From the NCBI GenBank assembly GCA_023457475.1, contig JAEWLO010000331.1, forward strand, positions 1 to 11,102: DNA of 11,102 nucleotides, read 5' to 3'. A program made the translations under genes and the position numbers. Under the pieces are notes generated by a model, which worked only from the letters and a program-made list of their open reading frames with translations, was not told the origin of the DNA and ran no database searches. Origin of the DNA: Pseudomonadota bacterium. Its GTDB lineage: Bacteria; Pseudomonadota; Gammaproteobacteria; Xanthomonadales; Xanthomonadaceae. The stretch's first letter is position 1, and every line of letters begins with the position of its first letter. Of this stretch, positions 1 through 4,832 are shown one piece after another.

Positions 1-97
1 CTGCGTGGCTGTGGCTCTCCCGTTGAAGCTTCAGCCACGCAGGGCGTGGCTCTACCGCAGGGAAGCCTTCACGCGTAGGGACACGCCATGCGTGTCC
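1..97. repeat. Cluster of GTAG-headed REP (SMAG-like) palindromes
   Basis: Three related short palindromes are visible. Positions 33-55 read, on the minus strand, GTAG followed by AGCCACGC, a three-base loop and GCGTGGCT. Positions 75-97 read, on the plus strand, GTAG followed by GGACACGC, loop CAT and GCGTGTCC. Positions 1-10 equal the 3' half of the first element on the plus strand, so an element is cut by the window edge and forms a tail-to-tail pair with 33-55. The GTAG head plus short stem is the hallmark of REP elements described in Stenotrophomonas maltophilia. The cluster lies 50 bases beyond the stop of the DUF6998-like gene, where such elements can act as mRNA 3'-end stabilisers or terminators; that role is inference. 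Confidence 0.8.
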
Positions 98-147
98 ACC
101 GCAGCCCAGCCGCAAGCCCGCCATCGAAGGCAAGCACAGCCATCGGC

Positions 148-639
148 TCACCGCGATTGGAGCGCTGCAGCACGAACCTCCGCGGTGATGTCACGCACGC
201 CGGCGATTTCCAGAACGCCTGGACGAAAGTGCACCACGTGAGCATTCGTATGCGCCCGGTACACTGCCAGCTTCTGCACCACCTCAAGCGGAATCAATGC
301 CGCATAGCGAATCTGCAGTGACTCATCGAACAAGACCGCCGCAAGGGAGTCGAACGGGTTCGCTGCAAGGTTCCGCAAGGCGCTCAGCTGGGTACTGCCG
401 TTCTCCTTGGTCAGCCGACGGCCTTTGATCTGAATCCGGGCTCCGTCCCTGGATATCGCGTCATACCCGGCTCTTGAGTTGTTCTCGAGCGTGGCATTCA
501 GGGCTTGGGAGACAAGCGTCTCCGTATAGTCGCCTACAGGATTGTTCGAGCTTCTCACTACGCCTCGGGCGCGCAGACGAGCCATGAGACGACAGTGCAG
601 CTCCAGCAGTTGATGGTCGGATAGATCATCGATGTTCAT
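148..639 (-). CDS. DUF6998-like protein with PD-(D/E)XK-type core
   Basis: A 163-residue protein that I recognise from memory as the DUF6998 family; its molecular function is not known to me. The N-terminal part contains the family-like stretch RGVVRSSNNPVGDY (residues 25-38), followed by Glu40, then GYD at 58-60 and QIKGRR at 70-75. The order Glu40, Asp60, Gln70-x-Lys72 matches the active-site pattern of PD-(D/E)XK nuclease folds, so a nucleic-acid-cleaving or degenerate nuclease fold is plausible, but this is inference. The rest alternates hydrophobic strands (AAVLFDE, YAALIPLEVV) as expected of an alpha/beta core. I chose the ATG at 639 because the family-like sequence begins there and a GGGAG lies just upstream, though its spacing of three bases is short. 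Alternatives are ATG 669, with no clear ribosome binding site, and TTG 714, which would overlap the upstream small ORF by four bases. A REP cluster lies downstream. Confidence 0.8.
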   Translation of the reverse strand: MNIDDLSDHQLLELHCRLMARLRARGVVRSSNNPVGDYTETLVSQALNATLENNSRAGYDAISRDGARIQIKGRRLTKENGSTQLSALRNLAANPFDSLAAVLFDESLQIRYAALIPLEVVQKLAVYRAHTNAHVVHFRPGVLEIAGVRDITAEVRAAALQSR

Positions 640-710
640 AAGCTCCCATACGCGCAGATCACTGCCCATACTTGGGCGGCACACTCGCTCGGCGGCGCAT
701 CGGCATGGAA

Positions 711-902
711 TCAACTCAGGGCGTGAACCAGATTGCCAATGAGCTTCACAACTTCACCGCCTTCGTTCCATAAGAACCACATGACAGCCACCACGGCGAG
801 ACCGTGAGCATTCCGCTTCCTCACGCGAAGGACATAGTATGGCCTTGCGGCGGGTGCTTTCGAATCGGCTGCTTCCTCCAGCTGGGCCTGGCTCATGCTC
901 AT
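711..902 (-). CDS. Possible small single-pass membrane protein
   Basis: A 63-codon frame of uncertain reality. It has a polar N-terminus, a basic patch (LRVRKRN, residues 25-31), a short hydrophobic stretch (LAVVAVMWFLW, about residues 35-45) and an amphipathic tail. This is the layout of a small inner-membrane protein with a basic juxtamembrane segment. Two ATGs are possible: 902, and 896, which has GGA six bases upstream. It reads in the same direction as the DUF6998-like gene and ends 71 bases before that gene's preferred start, so the two could be co-transcribed. I recognise no family, and a chance ORF is possible. Between here and the SymE-like gene (903-1148) I see nothing supportable. 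Confidence 0.35.
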   Translation of the reverse strand: MSMSQAQLEEAADSKAPAARPYYVLRVRKRNAHGLAVVAVMWFLWNEGGEVVKLIGNLVHALS

Positions 903-1148
903 TCCATTGATCGGGGTATAGGGTGCCGCGCCTCGGCTACCGGGCTACTTTCAGCGCAATTGAACCTATCAACCCGCGCATTCAGTCGTCAAGACGTTTG
1001 CGCTGTGGCGGAGATCGGTTTCGGTTCCGCGTGACTCGCGGACTGGAGCGCCCGCCGATTTGAGCGTAACGCGATGGTTGCGCAAGAGGCTTGGCGGGCT
1101 TGTTCTGGTCAAGCTGGTTAGACAATGGAAGTATGTAGACTCTGTTGC

Positions 1149-1457
1149 CTACGCCACCGTCTCCTCCGGCGTAAGCACGAGGGACTTTCCATCGAAGCCA
1201 ACCGTCACCCACCCTCCCGAGCGGAAGCCCAGCTGGTACAGCCACATGCCGCGCATGCGCATCGATGGCACCCGCACCTCCTGTCCCTCTTCGGTTATCC
1301 CGGGGCAGCCGAGAGAGCCTGTGCAGAAGCGCGTGGGTCTGCGTGTGTACCACTTGCGTTTGCGGCAGCGGGCGTAGATGAAGGGGTTGGTGGGTTTGTT
1401 CGCATCTGAATCGACTTCAACCTCGGCTTGAGGCTTGTCAGGGCCTTCTTTGCGCAT
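1149..1457 (-). CDS. SymE-like type I toxin family protein
   Basis: A 102-residue basic protein. Its C-terminal part (residues 62-96) fits the SymE family: a P-S-M-R-M-R-G-x-W-L segment at 64-73, then GF at 78-79, a G-x-V-x-V turn and a final LVLTPEE. In E. coli SymE is an SOS-induced toxin with an AbrB-like fold that affects nucleic acids and is restrained by the antisense RNA SymR; transfer of that mechanism here is inference. The N-terminal third is polar. Residues 30-51 form a basic, cysteine-bearing insertion (Cys31, Cys45, Cys51) that I do not associate with classical SymE. The ATG at 1457 is strongly favoured: AGGAGG lies seven bases upstream. An upstream in-frame start at 1520 has no comparable signal. 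I found no convincing LexA box upstream. The gene stands alone, with gene-poor DNA on both sides. Confidence 0.8.
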   Translation of the reverse strand: MRKEGPDKPQAEVEVDSDANKPTNPFIYARCRKRKWYTRRPTRFCTGSLGCPGITEEGQEVRVPSMRMRGMWLYQLGFRSGGWVTVGFDGKSLVLTPEETVA

Positions 1458-1464
1458 GATGTTT

Positions 1465-1470
1465 CCTCCT
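1465..1470 (-). promoter_or_regulatory. Ribosome binding site of the SymE-like gene
   Basis: AGGAGG on the minus strand with a seven-base spacer to the ATG at 1457. It is a near-perfect anti-16S match and decides the start of the SymE-like gene. In E. coli the equivalent region of symE is covered by antisense SymR RNA. Confidence 0.85.
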
Positions 1471-1634
1471 CTTTGAGTGGCCCTCGATGGATTGAGGGGT
1501 CGGGAGGCTGACAACCGCAAGCATCACGGCGTGACGTATTTCCACGAGGGTGTTGTATTCCGGCACACTCCCGACAAAGAACGTCCACACTTAGGTTGCT
1601 AGAGGTTGTCAGGCCTCGGAGGGCACCATGCGCG

Positions 1635-1655
1635 TTTCCAATGTGCGATTGGAAA
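1635..1655. promoter_or_regulatory. Perfect 8+8 palindrome, possible operator
   Basis: TTTCCAAT (1635-1642), a five-base spacer, then ATTGGAAA (1648-1655). The arms match perfectly. The size and spacing fit the binding site of a dimeric helix-turn-helix regulator, but no regulator gene and no clear promoter adjoin it. Its function is unknown; a small hairpin is the alternative. Confidence 0.4.
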
Positions 1656-1731
1656 TTGATGCCGAGCAATCGTAGCGGAATGATCGATAGGCGACGCCTA
1701 TGGTGCGACGCAATCGGCCGGCGAGGTACGA

Positions 1732-1803
1732 CTTCGTTCGGTGGTCATGCCCTATCGCGGTGGAGTCGTTATCGGCAGTCGATTGGGATGCGACCCTACC
1801 GGG
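1732..1803. repeat. 72-base dispersed repeat, copy A
   Basis: This stretch matches 4668-4739 at 64 of 72 positions without gaps, and the last 34 bases are identical. Read on the minus strand it starts CCCGGTAGGGTCGCATCCC, so it has a GTAG head like the REP elements, but the following stem is only weakly palindromic (GTCG against CGAC). It is non-coding. It probably represents a dispersed intergenic repeat of this genome. Confidence 0.8.
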
Positions 1804-1854
1804 GCTTGGTCTCACCCCGGATTCTGTGTGGCGGGATCGGCGCTGCTTGAACGG

Positions 1855-1881
1855 CGGAGTGCACCCTTCGAATGCACTCCG
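1855..1881. repeat. 9-base-pair hairpin in intergenic DNA
   Basis: CGGAGTGCA (1855-1863) pairs perfectly with TGCACTCCG (1873-1881) around a nine-base loop. It lies about 100 bases beyond the stop of the DJ-1 family gene on the minus strand. No run of T follows on either strand, so it is not a classical intrinsic terminator. It may shape the 3' end of the transcript or be a degenerate repeat. Confidence 0.5.
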
Positions 1882-1982
1882 GCCATTGCCTTTGCATGTC
1901 GCTTTCAACCTCGCTCCTCTGCGCACGCAATGGCGATCAGCGTCTGGCCCGCTGTCGCTACTGGCCTGCGTTGCGATGACGA

Positions 1983-2663
1983 CTACGCTTTCGCCAACCG
2001 CAGCAGTTCCTTTGCCACTGCCTCCGAGCTGGCCGGGTTCTGCCCCGTGACCAGCCGACCATCGGTCACCTGATACGGGGCCCAGTCCGCGCCCTTCTCG
2101 AACTTGCCGCCCAGCGCCGTGAGTTCATCCTCCACCAGGAACGGCACGATATCGGTGAGCTCCACTGCGGCTTCCTCGCTGTTGGTGAAGCCGGTCACGC
2201 GACGTCCCTTGACCAGCGGACTTCCATCGGCTGCCTTGACGTGGCGCAGCACACCGGGCGCATGACAGACGAAGCCCACCAGCTTGCCCGAGCGCTCGAA
2301 AGCCTCGATCAGCGCGATGGACGCTTTCGATTCCGCCAGGTCCCACAGCGGCCCGTGACCACCCGGGTAGAACACCAGGTCGAAGTCCGCCGCGTCGATC
2401 TCCGAGAGCTTCGTGGTATTCGCCAGCGCCTTCTGCGCATCGGGATACTGCTTGAACCGTCCGGTCTGCTCGGTCTGGAAATCCGGCAGGTCGCTCTTGG
2501 GGTCCAGCGGCGGCTGACCGCCCGCCGGCGAGGCCAGCGTGACGTCTGCACCGGCATCCTTGAATACGTAGTACGGCGCGGCGAACTCCTCCAGCCAGAA
2601 ACCGGTCTTCTTGCCGGTGTTGCCGAGGGTGTCGTGCGAGGTCAGGACCATCAGGATCTTCAT
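1983..2663 (-). CDS. DJ-1/PfpI family protein (Hsp31-like)
   Basis: A 226-residue cytosolic protein of the DJ-1/PfpI (type 1 glutamine amidotransferase-like) superfamily, close in layout to small Hsp31-like members. Visible landmarks: Glu25 in WLEEF, the PGGHGP loop at 100-105, the nucleophile elbow VCHAPG with Cys133 followed by His134, and the FTNSEE segment with Glu163. These match the Cys-His-Glu arrangement of Hsp31/glyoxalase III-type proteins, which convert methylglyoxal to lactate or act as protein-protecting chaperones. Which activity applies here is not decided by sequence. The length is normal. GGAG lies seven bases before the ATG at 2663. The gene is on the same strand as the SDR gene, 165 bases downstream of it, with a strong palindrome in between, so the two may be co-transcribed or separated by a terminator. 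Confidence 0.9.
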   Translation of the reverse strand: MKILMVLTSHDTLGNTGKKTGFWLEEFAAPYYVFKDAGADVTLASPAGGQPPLDPKSDLPDFQTEQTGRFKQYPDAQKALANTTKLSEIDAADFDLVFYPGGHGPLWDLAESKASIALIEAFERSGKLVGFVCHAPGVLRHVKAADGSPLVKGRRVTGFTNSEEAAVELTDIVPFLVEDELTALGGKFEKGADWAPYQVTDGRLVTGQNPASSEAVAKELLRLAKA

Positions 2664-2820
2664 GGGGGTTCTCCGTGGGGCGCGGCGGGTATGGGGCAGG
2701 CCCCGCAGTGGCGTGAGGCGACGGAGGCCATGCCCGCGATGATAGGCCCCACACCCGACGCGCCGACGTGATCAAGGGAGAAACACCGCGTGACCGAACG
2801 CCCATCCTTGAAAGGTCCTC

Positions 2821-2846
2821 GGCCTGCGTCAGATCTGACTCAGGCC
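2821..2846 (-). terminator. 26-base palindrome over the SDR stop codon
   Basis: Twelve of thirteen base pairs match around the centre 2833/2834: GGCCTG outside, one mismatch, then a perfect inner GTCAGATCTGAC. The SDR stop codon (2829-2831) lies inside it. In RNA the transcript could fold into a strong hairpin, although its centre must open to leave a loop. No T run follows on the minus strand, so it would be an atypical terminator. It could equally be an mRNA-stabilising stem or a protein binding site that partitions expression between SDR and the DJ-1 gene. Confidence 0.5.
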
Positions 2847-3611
2847 ACCGTCGACGACCAGCTCAGTGCCGGTGATGTACGAGGCATCGTCGGACGCAAG
2901 GAAGGACATCGCCTTGGCCATCTCGTCCGCCGTGCCAGCCCGCCCCAGCGGTGCCTTCACCGCTACGTCGGCCACGAAGTTCTCGATGTCCTGCCCGCTC
3001 ATGCCCAGTTCCGTGGTGTAGGCCGGCGTCACCACGACACCCGGCGCGATCAGGTTGACGCGGATGTCGCGCCCCTTGAGGTCGGACGCCCAGGTCCGCA
3101 CAAAGGAGCGCAGGGCGGCTTTGGTCGCCGCATACACGCCGAACGCGGGCGTGCCCTGGTGGGCGGCAATGGAGCCGGTCACGACGATGGCCCCGCCCTG
3201 CGCCATCAGCGGCAGCGCCTTCTGCACGGTGAAGAGCGTGCCCTTCACGTTGATGCCGAGGTACTTGTCGACCTGGGCCTCGGTGATCGAACCGAGCGGG
3301 GCGAACTCGCCGCCGCCCGCATTGGCGAACAGCAGGTCGATGCGCCCGTGTGCGGTGGTGATCGCCGCCATGATGGCGTCGAGATCGGTGGCCACCGCGA
3401 TATCACCGCGGAGTGCGATGGCATCGTGGCCGATGTCCGCCACCGCCCGCTCCAGCTCGGCCTGGCGGCGGCCGGTGATCACCACCTGCGCGCCCTCCAG
3501 CGCCAGCCGTTTGGCCGCAGCCAGGCCGATGCCGGAAGTGCCACCGGTGATCAGTGCCACCTTGCCGGCGTGCTTGCTGGTGTGGATGTGGGTGAGGTTC
3601 TGGGTGTTCAT
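2829..3611 (-). CDS. Short-chain dehydrogenase/reductase (SDR), classical type
   Basis: A 260-residue NAD(P)-dependent oxidoreductase of the classical SDR family. The cofactor motif TGGTSGIG lies at 22-29, the NAGG motif at 97-100, and the catalytic set is Asn121, Ser137, Tyr150 and Lys154 (YAATK). The C-terminus has GRAGTADEMA and ITGTELVVDGG, typical of this family. The arginines after the second strand (TGRR, about 46-49) suggest NADP preference; the substrate cannot be read. I chose the ATG at 3611 because it gives the usual family length and has AAGG upstream; the frame extends to a GTG at 3653, which would run into the regulatory region. A LysR gene is divergent, 133 bases away, the standard arrangement for a LysR-controlled target. 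Confidence 0.92.
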   Translation of the reverse strand: MNTQNLTHIHTSKHAGKVALITGGTSGIGLAAAKRLALEGAQVVITGRRQAELERAVADIGHDAIALRGDIAVATDLDAIMAAITTAHGRIDLLFANAGGGEFAPLGSITEAQVDKYLGINVKGTLFTVQKALPLMAQGGAIVVTGSIAAHQGTPAFGVYAATKAALRSFVRTWASDLKGRDIRVNLIAPGVVVTPAYTTELGMSGQDIENFVADVAVKAPLGRAGTADEMAKAMSFLASDDASYITGTELVVDGGLSQI

Positions 3612-3691
3612 GGTGAATGACCTTGTTTGCGGCGGCTGCCGGGTTGAGACCACTCTATTGATGCCGCCCAGGCGGATAAATCCCGTATCTG

Positions 3692-3720
3692 TTGAATCTT
3701 TATTTCCACAGGGAAATAAT
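3692..3720 (+). promoter_or_regulatory. Sigma-70 promoter of the lysR gene
   Basis: TTGAAT (3692-3697) and AATAAT (3715-3720) with a 17-base spacer. The -10 differs from consensus at one position and the -35 at two. Transcription would start near 3727, leaving a leader of about 18 bases before the ATG at 3745. Confidence 0.65.
3700..3719. promoter_or_regulatory. LysR-type operator palindrome
   Basis: TTATTTCC, four bases, GGAAATAA: a perfect 8+8 inverted repeat in the intergenic region of the divergent SDR and lysR genes. It contains a T-N11-A match (3704 and 3716), the general LysR-family signature. It overlaps the -10 of the lysR promoter and lies about 90 bases upstream of the SDR ATG. 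That position fits autorepression of lysR together with activation of the SDR gene. The regulator identity is inferred from adjacency. Confidence 0.6.
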
Positions 3721-3744
3721 CAGACTCCCAGCCAGGATCCTGAG

Positions 3745-4659
3745 ATGGACCATCTACAAGCCTTGCGTGGCTTCACCCGCGTGGTTGAAACCGGCGGGTT
3801 CACCCGCGCGGCGGACTCACTGCAGATGCCTACGGCCACGCTGAGCAAGGCCATCAGCGCCTTGGAGAAGCACCTGGGCGTGAAGCTGCTCGAGCGCACC
3901 ACGCGGCGCGTTCGTGTCACCCACGACGGCATGGCCTACTACCAGCGCGTGCAGCATCTGTTGAACGAACTCGATGATGTGGAGGCCACACTGGGCCGGG
4001 CGCAGGGAAGCCCGCGCGGGCGGCTGCGCGTGGACACCGGCGGCTCCACCGCCAGCGGCCTGTTGATTCCCGCGCTGCCCGACTTCTGCGCGCGCTATCC
4101 CGACATCCAGTTGCAGTTGGGTGTAACCGATCGCACGGTGGATCTCATCGGCGAAAACATCGACTGTGCGATCCGCAGCACCGCCGATGACGAGGCTTTG
4201 ATATCACGCAGGATCGGCACATTGGCGTGGACCACCTGCGCCAGCCCCGCCTACCTGTCGCGACACGGTGTGCCTTCCCACCCACGCGAGCTGCTGGAGG
4301 CACGGTTCCCGGTTGCCGGGTATTTCTCCGCGCACAGCGGCAAGGCACCGCCGCTTCATTTCCTTGAGAATGGCGTGCCGCTTGAGATCTCGCCGGAGTG
4401 CAGCGTGATGGTCAACGAAAGCAATGCCCACCTGGCGACCGCCTTGGCCGGCATCGGGGTGATCCACACCCTGGATTTCATGGTGCGGCCGGCGATCGCG
4501 CGCGGTGAGCTGGTCGCGGTGCTGGAGGCGTGGCGGCCTGCGCCGCTGGATGTCTACATCGCCTATGCCCCCAGTCGGCAACTGAGTACGAAGGTACGGG
4601 TGTTTGTTGACTGGGTGAGTGCGCTTTATGGGCGTCTTGAGGCGGATAGCGGGGGCTGA
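3745..4659 (+). CDS. LysR family transcriptional regulator
   Basis: A 304-residue protein. The N-terminal winged helix-turn-helix spans about residues 1-60 (GGFTRAADSLQM, then SKAISALEKHLGVKLLERTT), typical of LysR. A linker helix follows, then an effector-binding domain with two type-2 periplasmic-binding subdomains to about residue 295, including the DCAIRS segment common in the CrgA-like branch. It would act as a DNA-binding tetramer responding to a small molecule that the sequence does not name. AGGA lies seven bases before the ATG at 3745. The frame stays open far upstream to 3055, but that stretch is antisense to the SDR gene and has no LysR character. By layout it probably controls the SDR gene and perhaps the DJ-1 gene. 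Confidence 0.93.
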   Translation: MDHLQALRGFTRVVETGGFTRAADSLQMPTATLSKAISALEKHLGVKLLERTTRRVRVTHDGMAYYQRVQHLLNELDDVEATLGRAQGSPRGRLRVDTGGSTASGLLIPALPDFCARYPDIQLQLGVTDRTVDLIGENIDCAIRSTADDEALISRRIGTLAWTTCASPAYLSRHGVPSHPRELLEARFPVAGYFSAHSGKAPPLHFLENGVPLEISPECSVMVNESNAHLATALAGIGVIHTLDFMVRPAIARGELVAVLEAWRPAPLDVYIAYAPSRQLSTKVRVFVDWVSALYGRLEADSGG

Positions 4660-4667
4660 GCGCGCGG

Positions 4668-4739
4668 CTTCGTTCTGTGGTCATGCCCTACCGGTGTGGC
4701 ATTGGTATCGGCAGTCGATTGGGATGCGACCCTACCGGG
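4668..4739. repeat. 72-base dispersed repeat, copy B
   Basis: Second copy of the repeat at 1732-1803, in the same orientation and of identical length, with eight substitutions clustered in the middle. It starts eight bases after the lysR stop codon. On the minus strand this copy has two GTAGGG heads (from 4735 and from 4692), one at each end of the variable middle, which points to a degenerate double REP-like unit. It may serve as a 3' end element for lysR; that is inference. Confidence 0.8.
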
Positions 4740-4796
4740 CTCCCAGGGCCGTTGACGCGAATGGGTCTGGCACGCGCCGTCGGGGTTGTTGAATAC

Positions 4797-4824
4797 CGGG
4801 GTGGCCCGGGCGTGGGCCACCCCG
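4797..4824 (-). terminator. Strong hairpin ending the TonB-dependent receptor transcript
   Basis: An 11-base-pair perfect GC-rich stem (CGGGGTGGCCC against GGGCCACCCCG) with a six-base loop, starting nine bases after the receptor stop codon. No long T run follows on the minus strand, but a stem this strong at this place is typical for terminators in GC-rich gamma-proteobacteria. It may also affect transcripts arriving from lysR on the plus strand. Confidence 0.75.
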
Positions 4825-4832
4825 TTCCTCTG

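Larger units (their letters stand above)
1458..1982. other. Gene-free region with several inverted repeats
   Basis: About 525 bases between the SymE-like start and the end of the DJ-1 family gene. No frame here gives a protein with recognisable motifs. Visible structure: an imperfect hairpin at 1481-1498 (CCCTCGA against TTGAGGG with a G-T pair); a wide inverted pair at 1504-1516 and 1604-1617; a perfect 8+8 palindrome at 1635-1655; ATAGGC-GAC-GCCTAT at 1687-1701; a 72-base repeat copy at 1732-1803; and a 9-base-pair hairpin at 1855-1881. The SymE-like promoter must lie in the left part, but I cannot place it with confidence. Confidence 0.6.

Noticed and set aside
982..1353. Minus-strand open frame of 123 codons
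   Set aside because: It overlaps the SymE-like gene in another frame and has no ribosome binding site or recognisable sequence.
1589..1604. LexA-like box upstream of the SymE-like gene (TTAG...CTAG)
   Set aside because: Spacing and sequence do not fit known Xanthomonad LexA sites; only short partial symmetry is present.
2125..2805. Minus-strand open frame of 226 codons overlapping the DJ-1 family gene
   Set aside because: It is the DJ-1 gene region read in another frame and is arginine- and glycine-rich without motifs.
2790..3620. Plus-strand open frame of 276 codons
   Set aside because: Antisense to the SDR gene, whose catalytic motifs are complete on the other strand; composition is typical of a shadow frame.
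3055..3744. N-terminal extension of the LysR frame by about 230 codons
   Set aside because: It runs antisense through the SDR gene, lacks any LysR-like sequence, and the normal LysR start at 3745 has a good ribosome binding site and promoter.
4626..4820. Small minus-strand ORF over the 72-base repeat, resembling a frame at copy A
   Set aside because: The similarity of the two peptides comes from the DNA repeat itself, and neither frame has a start signal or conserved boundaries.
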